A stretch of 64,000 nt of DNA. It comes from Pseudobutyrivibrio ruminis (GTDB taxonomy: Bacteria > Bacillota > Clostridia > Lachnospirales > Lachnospiraceae). The DNA lies in NCBI GenBank assembly GCA_015057315.1, contig SVER01000001.1, positions 98,170 through 162,169 on the forward strand, read 5' to 3'. The notes under the pieces were generated by a model. It made no database searches. It saw only the letters and a list, made by a program, of their open reading frames with translations, and had not been told where the DNA came from. Position numbers and translations under genes: made by a program. This document shows positions 39,342 to 48,059 of the stretch, one piece after another (within the stretch, counting starts at the first letter, position 1; the number at the start of each line of letters is the position of its first letter).

Positions 39342-39373
39342 AAAGCCTTGCCGTTTGGCAAGGCTTTAAATTT
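39342..39373. terminator. Bidirectional terminator between small ORF and ABC-F gene
   Basis: An 11-base perfect stem AAAGCCTTGCC/GGCAAGGCTTT with a 4-base loop (39342-39367), A residues before and T residues after, shared by convergent genes. Confidence 0.88.
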
Positions 39374-41011
39374 TTAGTCATCTAAATCATTTGAAGACAT
39401 TTCAAGTACGGTACGCTTTCTAGCCATTTCATCTGACTCAAGGTACTCATCGTATGTAGTCATCTTATCAATCATCTGTCCATTTGGAAGAATCTCAATA
39501 ATACGGTTAGCTGTTGTCTGAACGATTTCGTGGTCACGAGAAGAGAAGAGGATTACGCCTGAGAACTTCTGAAGTCCTGTATTTAAGGCTGTAATAGACT
39601 CCATATCCAAGTGGTCAGTAGGCTCATCAAGCATAAGTACGTTAGAGTTTTCAATCATCATACGTGAAAGAAGAACACGTACCTTTTCACCACCGGATAA
39701 AACCTTCATTTTCTTGGCACCATCATCACCTGCAAAAAGCATACGGCCAAGGAATCCACGTACGTAAGTAGCATCTTTAATCTCAGAGAACTGTGTAAGC
39801 CAATCTACAATGAGAAGGTCTGTATTAAAGATGTTAGTGTTGTCCTTAGGGAAGTAAGACTGGCTTGTAGTGACGCCCCACTTGTAGCTTCCCTCGTCTG
39901 GCTCCATCTCCCCAGCAAGAATCTGGAATAGTACTGTCTTTGCCTTTTCGTTAGAACCAACGAAAGCAATCTTATCTTCACGACCAACATTGAATGTAAG
40001 ATGGTCAAGAATAAGTTCTCCATCAATTGTCTTTGTAAGATTCTCGATTGAAAGAACTTCGTTACCGATTTCACGAGCTGGTCTGAAATCAATGTATGGG
40101 TACTTACGGCTAGAAGGACGGATGTCATCAAGCTGAATCTTCTCTAATGCACGCTTTCTAGATGTAGCCTGCTTAGACTTAGAAGCGTTAGCAGAGAATC
40201 GCTGGATGAATTCCTGTAATTCCTTAATCTGTTCTTCCTTCTTCTTGTTAGCTTCCTTACGCTGCTGAATAATAAGCTGTGATGACTGATACCAGAAATC
40301 ATAGTTACCAGCGTAAAGCTGAATCTTACCGTAATCAATATCTGCAATCTGTGTACATACCTTGTTAAGGAAGTAACGGTCATGGGATACTACGATGACT
40401 GTGTTCTCAAAGTTAATAAGGAATTCCTCAAGCCATGCAATAGCATCTAAATCCAAGTGGTTAGTAGGCTCATCAAGAAGAAGAACATCTGGTGAACCGA
40501 AAAGTGCACGTGCAAGAAGGATTTTGACCTTAAGAGCACCAGGAAGCTCGCTCATTAATGTGTAGTGGAATTCTGTATCAACTCCAAGTCCGTTAAGAAG
40601 TGTAGCTGCATCTGACTCTGCATTCCAACCATCCATCTCTGCAAACTCGCTTTCAAGCTCAGCTGCACGGATACCATCCTCGTCAGAGAAGTCTTCCTTC
40701 ATATATATAGCGTCCTTTTCCTTCATGATATCGTAAAGACGCTGATTACCCATGATAACTGTATCAAGAGCTGTGAACTCATCATACTTGAAGTGATCCT
40801 GCTCTAAGAATGAAAGGCGGTTGCCAGGGCTCATGGTGATTTCACCACTGGTAGGCTCCAACTGACCTGATAAAATCTTAAGGAATGTAGACTTACCTGC
40901 ACCGTTAGCACCGATGATACCGTAGCAGTTACCCTCTGTAAATTTGATATTAACCTCTTCAAATAAGGCTTTCTTGCCAAAACGAAGAGTGACATTATTT
41001 GCTTGAATCAT
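39374..41011 (-). CDS. ABC-F family ATPase (ribosome-associated type)
   Basis: 545 residues on the minus strand from ATG 41011, with AAAGGA upstream; a longer frame to 41107 adds an unlikely hydrophobic stretch. Two ABC domains joined by a charged linker, no membrane helices. Domain 1: GANGAGKST and LLLDEPTNHLD, with signature ELPGALKVK rather than LSGGQ. Domain 2: GSNEKAKT (Walker A with Ala for the usual Gly), LSGGEKVR and MLDEPTDHLD. ABC-F proteins act on stalled ribosomes; layout is most like the YkpA/YbiT branch. Not an obvious antibiotic-resistance member, but this cannot be excluded. Confidence 0.88.
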   Translation of the reverse strand: MIQANNVTLRFGKKALFEEVNIKFTEGNCYGIIGANGAGKSTFLKILSGQLEPTSGEITMSPGNRLSFLEQDHFKYDEFTALDTVIMGNQRLYDIMKEKDAIYMKEDFSDEDGIRAAELESEFAEMDGWNAESDAATLLNGLGVDTEFHYTLMSELPGALKVKILLARALFGSPDVLLLDEPTNHLDLDAIAWLEEFLINFENTVIVVSHDRYFLNKVCTQIADIDYGKIQLYAGNYDFWYQSSQLIIQQRKEANKKKEEQIKELQEFIQRFSANASKSKQATSRKRALEKIQLDDIRPSSRKYPYIDFRPAREIGNEVLSIENLTKTIDGELILDHLTFNVGREDKIAFVGSNEKAKTVLFQILAGEMEPDEGSYKWGVTTSQSYFPKDNTNIFNTDLLIVDWLTQFSEIKDATYVRGFLGRMLFAGDDGAKKMKVLSGGEKVRVLLSRMMIENSNVLMLDEPTDHLDMESITALNTGLQKFSGVILFSSRDHEIVQTTANRIIEILPNGQMIDKMTTYDEYLESDEMARKRTVLEMSSNDLDD

Positions 41012-41055
41012 TAAAAATAGTCCTTTCAAAAACTCAATTAAAATAAACCTGAAAT

Positions 41056-41084
41056 AGTTTATCAAAAAAACATAAAAATGTCTA
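41056..41084 (-). promoter_or_regulatory. Possible promoter of ABC-F gene
   Basis: On the minus strand TAGACA (41084-41079), 17-base spacer, TAAACT (41061-41056), about 45 bases before its ATG. Confidence 0.5.
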
Positions 41085-41114
41085 GATTTTGCCAAAAGTT
41101 TCAGCATGGCATTA

Positions 41115-41143
41115 TTGCTTTTTACCCCGTTAAATTATATAAT
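41115..41143 (+). promoter_or_regulatory. Promoter of rel gene
   Basis: TTGCTT (41115-41120), 17-base spacer, TATAAT (41138-41143), 34 bases before the ATG; divergent from the ABC-F promoter. Confidence 0.7.
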
Positions 41144-41177
41144 ATTTAATAAAAATTTTTGGAAAGGTGGTGATATC

Positions 41178-43481
41178 ATGTCAGATTACAATCAGGCCGA
41201 TTTACAACAGCTTGAGAACAAGGTTGCTATGGATGGACATGGTGTCATCGCTACGGAAGATTTTGTTGACCCTGATGTGCTTTACCGTGAGCTTATCGAT
41301 AGGGTCCGCAAGTACCATCCTAACACTGATATCTCTATGATTGAAAAGGGCTATCAGCTTGCCAGCAAGGCTCATGAGGGCCAGGTTCGTAAGTCTGGGG
41401 AGCCTTACATCATTCATCCTCTTTGCGTTGCAATCATTCTGGCAGATCTTGAGCTTGATAAAGAGACTATCGTTGCAGGTATTCTTCATGATGTGGTGGA
41501 GGACACCATATATACTAAGGAAGAAATAGCAGCAGAGTTTTCTGATGAAGTTGCAGAGCTTGTTGATGGCGTTACCAAATTAGGACAATTGAATTACGAT
41601 GCAGATAAGGTGGAAATCCAGGCTGAGAACCTTCGTAAGATGTTCCTTGCCATGGCTAAGGATATTCGCGTTATCCTTATTAAGCTTGCAGATAGGCTTC
41701 ACAACATGCGCACACTTAAGTATATGCGCCCTGAGAAGCAAAAGGAAAAGGCTAAGGAGACTATGGAAATTTACGCTCCTTTGGCACAGCGTCTTGGTAT
41801 CAGCAAGGTTAAGATAGAGCTTGATGATTTATCACTTAAGTATCTTGAGCCAGAAGCCTACTACGATTTGGTGGAAAAGGTTGCCCTCAGAAAGAATCAG
41901 CGTAACGAATATATTAACTCTTTAGTAGATGATGTGGCTAAGCATATCAAGGATGCTGATATTGATGCAGAGGTTTACGGAAGAGCCAAACACTTCTTTA
42001 GCATTTACAAGAAGATGGTTAATCAGAATAAGACCATCGATCAGATATATGATTTGTTCGCAGTGCGCATTATTGTTGATTCTATCAAGGATTGCTATGC
42101 AGCCCTTGGTGTTATCCATGAGATGTACACTCCAATCCCAGGCCGATTTAAGGACTACATTGCTATGCCTAAGCCTAACATGTATCAGTCCTTACATACC
42201 ACTGTTATCGGGCCTAACGGTTCGCCTTTTGAGATACAGATTCGTACCTACGAAATGCACCGCACCAGTGAATACGGTATTGCAGCCCACTGGAAATACA
42301 AGGAAAGCGGCGAAGGCTCTACAGTTATGGGCGAGGAAGAGAAGCTTTCCTGGCTACGTGAAATCCTTGAGTGGCAGCAGGAGATTTCTGATAATAAGGA
42401 GTTTTCAAGCCTTCTTAAATCAGATCTTAATCTGTTTTCCGATACAGTATTTTGTTTTACTCCATCAGGAGATGTTAAGAACCTGCCTAACGGCTCTACA
42501 CCTATAGATTTTGCCTATGCCATCCATTCTGCTGTAGGTAACCGCATGATTGGTGCTAAGGTCAACGGCAAGCTTGTTCCAATTGATTACGTTATCCAAA
42601 ATGGTGACCGTATCGAAATCGTCACCTCTCAAAACACAAACGGCCCTAGCCGTGATTGGCTTAGCATTGTTAAGAGCTCACAGGCTAAGAACAAGATTAA
42701 TCAGTGGTTCAGAAGCCAGTCCAAGGATGAGAATATTGCTAAGGGTAAGGAATTGCTCATCAGCTCTGCTAAGCAAAAGGGAGTTGACCTTGGCGAGGTA
42801 AACAAACCTAAATATCAGGAATTAATCAAGAATAAATACGGCTTCCACAGCTGGGAAGATTGTCTTGCAGCTGTAGGCCAGGGCGCTATCAAAGAAGGCG
42901 CTGTCATTAACAGAATGTATTCTGAATGGCAGAAGGATCATCCTATTAAGATGACCGATGAGGATGTTCTTGCTGAGCATTCAGGTGGCAACGAAAAGAT
43001 TAAGCCTAAATCTAAGAACGGCATTACAGTAAGCGGTATATATGATGTTTCAGTTCGTTTCTCTAAGTGTTGTAATCCAGTGCCAGGTGACGAAATCGTA
43101 GGCTTTGTCACAAGAGGCCGTGGTGTATCAATACATCGTACCGATTGCATCAATATGATTAACCTGCCTGATTTTGAAAAGGAAAGATTAATCGAGGCAG
43201 AGTGGGCTACAGATTCTGAGGATGAAGGCAAGAAGGGCGGCGTATATCTTACAGAAATCAATATATACGGTAACAACCGTACAGGACTTCTTGTAGATAT
43301 TACTCGTATCTTTACTGAAAGAGAAATAGATATTGATTCAATACATTCTAAGACCAGCAAGCAGGGTGTTGCTACAATCACAATCAAGTTCGGCACTCAA
43401 AGCCGTGAACAGCTCCGCTCATTAGTTGAGAAGATTAAGCAGGTTGAATCAATCATAGATGTTGAACGCCCTAGAGGTTAA
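41178..43481 (+). CDS. rel: Bifunctional (p)ppGpp synthetase/hydrolase Rel
   Basis: 767 residues from ATG 41178 after AAAGGTGG; the frame extends upstream to 41106 but that part spans the promoter. Domains: HD hydrolase (HPLCVAIILADL, GILHDVVEDT), synthetase (GRFKDYIAMPKPN, YQSLHTTV), TGS (CFTPSGDVKNLPNGSTPIDF), a zinc-finger-like region with KCCNPVPGD, and a C-terminal ACT (NRTGLLVDITRIF). It makes and degrades the stringent-response alarmone on the ribosome. The single long Rel is usual for Firmicutes. The hydrolase follows 76 bases downstream. Confidence 0.96.
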   Translation: MSDYNQADLQQLENKVAMDGHGVIATEDFVDPDVLYRELIDRVRKYHPNTDISMIEKGYQLASKAHEGQVRKSGEPYIIHPLCVAIILADLELDKETIVAGILHDVVEDTIYTKEEIAAEFSDEVAELVDGVTKLGQLNYDADKVEIQAENLRKMFLAMAKDIRVILIKLADRLHNMRTLKYMRPEKQKEKAKETMEIYAPLAQRLGISKVKIELDDLSLKYLEPEAYYDLVEKVALRKNQRNEYINSLVDDVAKHIKDADIDAEVYGRAKHFFSIYKKMVNQNKTIDQIYDLFAVRIIVDSIKDCYAALGVIHEMYTPIPGRFKDYIAMPKPNMYQSLHTTVIGPNGSPFEIQIRTYEMHRTSEYGIAAHWKYKESGEGSTVMGEEEKLSWLREILEWQQEISDNKEFSSLLKSDLNLFSDTVFCFTPSGDVKNLPNGSTPIDFAYAIHSAVGNRMIGAKVNGKLVPIDYVIQNGDRIEIVTSQNTNGPSRDWLSIVKSSQAKNKINQWFRSQSKDENIAKGKELLISSAKQKGVDLGEVNKPKYQELIKNKYGFHSWEDCLAAVGQGAIKEGAVINRMYSEWQKDHPIKMTDEDVLAEHSGGNEKIKPKSKNGITVSGIYDVSVRFSKCCNPVPGDEIVGFVTRGRGVSIHRTDCINMINLPDFEKERLIEAEWATDSEDEGKKGGVYLTEINIYGNNRTGLLVDITRIFTEREIDIDSIHSKTSKQGVATITIKFGTQSREQLRSLVEKIKQVESIIDVERPRG

Positions 43482-43557
43482 TATAGAACTTAATAAATTT
43501 GGCGGTTGGAACAGCTATTTCAAAGTAGATAGCTGTTCTACTATTTTGGAGAGGAAT

Positions 43558-44184
43558 ATGAAAGTAGCAAAAGTGATGTTGCCAGCAGCGATGGAGAATT
43601 GCTATCTGGCTATTAATGAGGAAACAAAAGAATCTATTATTATCGATCCAGGCTCTGCGGCAGATAGGGTAAAGTCAGCTGTGTCCCAGACTGGCACTAA
43701 GCCTGTGGCAGTGCTTCTTACTCATGGGCATTTTGACCATGCTGGTGAGGCCGCTACCATTGCAGATGAATACGGGATTAAGATATACGCACATGAGGCT
43801 TGCGCTGACGAGCTTAAAAATCCATCTATTAATCTATCTGCAGATATGTATGGAAGCAGCGAAACATACAGGGCAGATATTTTCCTAAAGGATGAAGAAG
43901 AAATAGAGCTTGCAGGGCTTAAGGTGAAGTGCCTGTTTACACCAGGTCACACTCCAGGTGGCTGTTGCTTCTATTTTGAAAAAGAAGGCATTGTATTCAC
44001 AGGCGACACATTGTTTAGCGGTTCTGTGGGACGCACCGATTTCCCAGGCGGCTCTATGAGCCAGTTGGTAGGTAGCATTAAGAGCAAGCTTCTAGTGCTG
44101 GATGATGACACCATCTGCTACCCAGGCCACAACGAACCTACAACTATCGCGGAAGAGCGTACGTACAATCCGTACATAGTGTAA
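43558..44184 (+). CDS. Metallo-beta-lactamase-fold hydrolase (glyoxalase II-like)
   Basis: 208 residues from ATG 43558 after GGAGAGG; the frame back to 43459 is an artefact overlapping rel. Seen: THGHFDHAGE metal motif, CLFTPGHTPGGCC, FTGDTLFSGSVGRTDFPGG and YPGHNEPTT. This is the small YcbL-type class that hydrolyses thioesters such as S-lactoylglutathione analogues; the true substrate is unknown. The rel-MBL-hemZ-hisS order suggests one long transcript. Confidence 0.88.
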   Translation: MKVAKVMLPAAMENCYLAINEETKESIIIDPGSAADRVKSAVSQTGTKPVAVLLTHGHFDHAGEAATIADEYGIKIYAHEACADELKNPSINLSADMYGSSETYRADIFLKDEEEIELAGLKVKCLFTPGHTPGGCCFYFEKEGIVFTGDTLFSGSVGRTDFPGGSMSQLVGSIKSKLLVLDDDTICYPGHNEPTTIAEERTYNPYIV

Positions 44185-44202
44185 TTATAGTAATTTAGAA
44201 GA

Positions 44203-44291
44203 GTAAACTGTAGTAGACAAGCTATATATATACTTAAGCGAGACATGTTGTCGAGCGTAGTATATATATGCTTGTATACGTAACAGTTTAC
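44203..44291 (+). repeat. Structured element, copy 1 (conserved loop on variable stem)
   Basis: Outer stem GTAAACTGT (44203-44211)/ACAGTTTAC (44283-44291). Inner arm 44213-44234 pairs with 44259-44279 (about 20 pairs, one mismatch, one bulge). Loop 44235-44258 begins TAAGCGAGACAT and ends CGAGCGT. Related to the copies at 59574, 61569 and 61672. It fills the gap between the MBL hydrolase and hemZ. Confidence 0.85.
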
Positions 44292-44302
44292 GGAGTAAGT
44301 TT

Positions 44303-45742
44303 ATGATATATGTAAAGTTAAATGAAGATAATTTTGAATATGACATTTATTCCCTGGTGAAGGCATTCTATCCTAAGGAGGAAGTAAAAATCGGCACTGC
44401 TGATGCTCCTTCAGATGAAGAGCTGCTTTTTACCATGGACGTTAAATACGCAGACTACAAGCTTACACTAGATGGTCGCGAGGTTGAAATAGATTATTCT
44501 AACCGCCCAGATACCAAGAATCGCTTAAAGCTTGCTATCTACGAAAGCTTAAGCAAACGTACCGGAAAGACTTTGCCTTGGGGTACACTTACAGGCATTC
44601 GTCCTACCAAAATCAGCCTTGGCATGATAGAGCAGGGCGCATCAGATGAAGAGGTAGCTGATTATATGAGACATACCTACCTCACATCAGATGAAAAGAT
44701 AGCCTTGAGCCTTGAGGTTTCACACAAGGAACACGAGCTTTTATCAAAGATAGATTACGACAACGGCTATTCTGTTTACATCGGAATTCCATTTTGCCCA
44801 AGCACCTGCCTTTATTGTTCATTCACTTCATATCCAATAGGTCTTTGGAAGAAGAAATTAGAGGATTACCTTAATGCCCTTGAAAAGGAGATGGCATTTA
44901 CAGCAGAGGCGTGTAAGGATAAAAAGCTTACCACTATCTATATTGGTGGGGGAACCCCAACATCCCTTGATGAACAGAATTTACAGAAGCTTTTAGAACT
45001 GGTTGATAGATATTTCAACACCACAGATTTGCTGGAATACACTATCGAGGCAGGCCGTCCAGATTCCATCACCTATGAAAAGCTTCAAATTATGAAGAAT
45101 CATCCTATAACCAGGATTTCCATTAATCCACAGACCATGAATCAAAAGACTTTGGATTTAATAGGAAGATTCCACAAGGTAGAGGATATCTACAGGGTAT
45201 ATGGCTGGGCCAAGGAACTTGGGTTTGATGATATCAATATGGATTTAATCCTTGGGCTTCCAGGTGAGACAATAGAAGATGTAAGATACACATTATCAGA
45301 GATTGAAAAGCTGTCCCCTGATAATCTGACTGTCCATTCACTGGCTTTGAAGCATTCTGCAAGGCTTAACATAGATAAGGAAGCATATGATGATTACCTA
45401 ATCGAAAACTCACAGGCTCACATGGATGCATGCCTTGAAACAGCTAATAAGCTCAACCTTAAGCCTTACTATCTATACAGGCAAAAGAACATGGCAGCAA
45501 ATCTTGAGAACATAGGATATGCAACTTCTGGCAAAGAAGGACTCTATAATATCTTGATAATGGAAGAAAAACAAACTATAATGGCACTTGGCGCAGGCTG
45601 TTCATGTAAGTTTGTTGCAGACCATGGCGCCACAGTTACAAGATGTGAGAATGTCAAGGATGTTCAGCTATACATGGACAGAATTGATGAAATGATAGAA
45701 AGAAAAAGAGAAAGACTTAGAGAGGATTTAAAATGGCTTTAA
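44303..45742 (+). CDS. hemZ: Coproporphyrinogen dehydrogenase HemZ-type radical SAM protein
   Basis: 479 residues. The first 150 residues or so are the HemZ-specific extension with GTLTGIRPTKISL. The radical SAM cluster is C-x3-C-x2-C in YIGIPFCPSTCLYCSFTSYP, then YIGGGTPTSL and INPQTMN. HemZ was assigned to oxygen-independent oxidation of coproporphyrinogen III, though some HemW/HemZ-like proteins are haem chaperones. It overlaps hisS by 10 bases, so they are translationally coupled. Structured repeat copy 1 lies in its leader. Confidence 0.9.
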   Translation: MIYVKLNEDNFEYDIYSLVKAFYPKEEVKIGTADAPSDEELLFTMDVKYADYKLTLDGREVEIDYSNRPDTKNRLKLAIYESLSKRTGKTLPWGTLTGIRPTKISLGMIEQGASDEEVADYMRHTYLTSDEKIALSLEVSHKEHELLSKIDYDNGYSVYIGIPFCPSTCLYCSFTSYPIGLWKKKLEDYLNALEKEMAFTAEACKDKKLTTIYIGGGTPTSLDEQNLQKLLELVDRYFNTTDLLEYTIEAGRPDSITYEKLQIMKNHPITRISINPQTMNQKTLDLIGRFHKVEDIYRVYGWAKELGFDDINMDLILGLPGETIEDVRYTLSEIEKLSPDNLTVHSLALKHSARLNIDKEAYDDYLIENSQAHMDACLETANKLNLKPYYLYRQKNMAANLENIGYATSGKEGLYNILIMEEKQTIMALGAGCSCKFVADHGATVTRCENVKDVQLYMDRIDEMIERKRERLREDLKWL

Positions 45743-46992
45743 ACAAGAAACCAGTTAACGGAATGAAGGATATACTTCCTTACGAAATGGAAGTTAGAGA
45801 TTATGTTACTTCTATTATTAAGGAGACATATCGCTCATTTGGATTTACACCAATCGAGACACCAGCAATGGAGTCTATTGGCAACCTTTCAAATAAACAG
45901 GGTGGCGAGAACGAAAAGCTTATCTTCAAGGTAATGAAGCGTGGCGAGAAGCTTAACATCCCAGAGGCTACTACTGAGGAGGATGTTGTAGATTTTGGTA
46001 TGAGATATGACCTTACAGTACCTCTTTGCCGCTTCTATTCAAATCACGCTAACGAGCTTACATCACCATTTAAGTCACTTCAGATTGGTTCTGTTTGGAG
46101 AGCAGATAGACCACAGCGTGGCCGTTATCGCCAGTTCACACAGTGTGATATTGATATCCTTGGTGAGCCTAGCAACCTTGCAGAGATAGAGCTTATCCTT
46201 GCAACCACTACTACACTTGGTCGCATCGGCTTTAAGAATTTTGAAATTCGTATTAACGAGCGTCGTATCCTTAAGGCTATGGCTGCATACGCAGGCTTTG
46301 CTGAGGAGGATTACGATTCAATCTTTATTACACTTGATAAGATGGACAAGATTGGTCTTGATGGAGTTTCAAAGGAGCTTCTTGAGGCTGGTTATCCACA
46401 GGAATCTATCGATAAATATGTAGATTTGTTTGACGCACTTGATAATGTTAAGGATGTTGCTGCAGGCATGGATATTTTACTTTCTAAGCTTGGTGAGTTC
46501 CTTGATGAAGAAGTAGCTAACTGGATGCGTGAAATTGCAACAGCTGTTAATGCTACTAAGGAAGCTGAGTTTGACCTTGTATTTGATCCTACACTTGTAC
46601 GTGGAATGAGCTATTATACAGGTACTATCTTTGAGATTGCTATTCCTGAGTTTGGAGGAAGCTGCGGTGGCGGCGGACGTTACGATAAGATGATTGGTAA
46701 CTTTACAGGTCAGAACACTCCTGCATGCGGTTTCTCAATTGGATTTGAGCGTATTATCCTTCTTCTTATGGAGCAGGGATTTAAGGTACCTGGTGCTAAT
46801 AAGAAGGTTGCTTATCTTGTTGAGAAGGGGTATCCAGCAGATAAGCTTGCAGAGGTTATGGCACAGGCTAAGGCAGCTCGCGGGGATGGGCAGACAGTTC
46901 TTGTAGTACGTATGAACAAGAATAAGAAGTTCCAGAAGGAGCAGCTTTCAGCAGAAGGCTATGAGGAATTCGTAGAGTTTTTCAATAGATAA
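45733..46992 (+). CDS. hisS: Histidyl-tRNA synthetase
   Basis: 419 residues, normal class II HisRS length. Seen: motif 1 region LPYEMEVRDYV, motif 2 WRADRPQRGRYRQFTQCD, the His-specific LVRGMSYYTGTIFE and GGGGRYDKMIG, and a C-terminal anticodon-binding domain. It charges tRNA-His. ATG 45733 lies inside the end of hemZ. The usual neighbour aspS is absent here. Confidence 0.96.
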   Translation: MALNKKPVNGMKDILPYEMEVRDYVTSIIKETYRSFGFTPIETPAMESIGNLSNKQGGENEKLIFKVMKRGEKLNIPEATTEEDVVDFGMRYDLTVPLCRFYSNHANELTSPFKSLQIGSVWRADRPQRGRYRQFTQCDIDILGEPSNLAEIELILATTTTLGRIGFKNFEIRINERRILKAMAAYAGFAEEDYDSIFITLDKMDKIGLDGVSKELLEAGYPQESIDKYVDLFDALDNVKDVAAGMDILLSKLGEFLDEEVANWMREIATAVNATKEAEFDLVFDPTLVRGMSYYTGTIFEIAIPEFGGSCGGGGRYDKMIGNFTGQNTPACGFSIGFERIILLLMEQGFKVPGANKKVAYLVEKGYPADKLAEVMAQAKAARGDGQTVLVVRMNKNKKFQKEQLSAEGYEEFVEFFNR

Positions 46993-47012
46993 GATATTGT
47001 AGGGTTAATGTT

Positions 47013-48059
47013 ATGGGATTATTAGGGGGCAAAAGAAAATTAGGAAGCAACAGTGCGCTTGCTATTGCAGCAGGCTGCGCTGTTGCTTTTATGTTTATTG
47101 CTACAATTGTAAGCACTGTTTTGTACAAGCAGAGAATGGATGAAGCAGTGGGGCTGATGGCAGAAACTACCTACAACGAGTACGATTCCTATGTGGTAAT
47201 GATTTCTTCTGATGATGATTCAACCTTTTGGAAGCAGGTGTACGAAGCAGCAAAGGAATACGGCAAGGAAAATGGTGTCTATATAGACATGATTTCTCAG
47301 TCTATTGATGAAAGCTATAGCAAGCCAGAGCTTATTGAGATGGCTATTGAGTCTGACTGCGACGCTATTTTTATAGAAGGGGATGACAGTGAAGAAACTA
47401 CGAAAATGCTTGCCAGAGCAAGTCAAAAGGGGATTCCGGTATTTGCCATAGGTACTGATGTGGCAGCTGAAAGTAGAATCAGTTACATAGGTGCTAACAG
47501 CTATTCTATTGCAAGCCTTTATGGCACATCCCTTGTGGATAATCTGGTAAAGCAAAAGAAGGTATTGGTGCTAGGGGCTGATAGTGTAAGTGTTGCTGAT
47601 GAAAATGCTTTTATTAACAATATCCAAACAGCACTTACAGGGGCTGATATAGTAAATGCTCCTTTAGAATTTGAAGCCAGAGCCATTACAGAAACAGGTC
47701 CTTTTGCCATAGAAGAATATGTGCAGAACATGTTTAAGGAAAACGATTTGGCACCGGTGGTAATCTGTCTTGATGAAAAGACCACAGCTTCATTTTATCA
47801 GGCAATGATTGACTACAATAAGGTAGGTTCAATATTGCTTTTCGGAAGTGATAAATCCTCAACCATCCTAACAGGTATCAAACAGAGGGTTATTGCAAGC
47901 TCAGTGTATGTGGATTCTAAGGCACTGGGCCAGGCGGCAGCAGAGGCTTTTATTGAATATAAGGAGGCTGGTAATGTTTCTGATTATATCAGCGTAGAGG
48001 CAAAGCTGATAGATGCAAGTAATGTAGCAGATGAGCTTCAGGAGGTGGATGGTGAGTAA
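47013..48059 (+). CDS. Membrane-anchored sugar-binding sensor protein (XylFII-like)
   Basis: 348 residues: one N-terminal membrane helix (about 12-34) and a periplasmic-binding-protein fold of the ribose/xylose type (YVVMISSDDDSTFWKQVYEA, GIPVFAIGTD, FGSDKSS). It has no lipobox, so it stays tethered by the helix. It is followed by a LytS/YesM kinase and YesN regulator; this trio matches the XylFII-LytS-YesN layout in clostridia, where the binding protein presents sugar to the kinase. Ligand not known. It begins 20 bases after hisS. Confidence 0.8.
   Translation: MGLLGGKRKLGSNSALAIAAGCAVAFMFIATIVSTVLYKQRMDEAVGLMAETTYNEYDSYVVMISSDDDSTFWKQVYEAAKEYGKENGVYIDMISQSIDESYSKPELIEMAIESDCDAIFIEGDDSEETTKMLARASQKGIPVFAIGTDVAAESRISYIGANSYSIASLYGTSLVDNLVKQKKVLVLGADSVSVADENAFINNIQTALTGADIVNAPLEFEARAITETGPFAIEEYVQNMFKENDLAPVVICLDEKTTASFYQAMIDYNKVGSILLFGSDKSSTILTGIKQRVIASSVYVDSKALGQAAAEAFIEYKEAGNVSDYISVEAKLIDASNVADELQEVDGE

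Noticed and set aside
41012..41107. N-terminal extension of the ABC-F protein
   Set aside because: Would cover its own promoter and lacks a ribosome site; family members begin with MI(Q)A/V-type starts.
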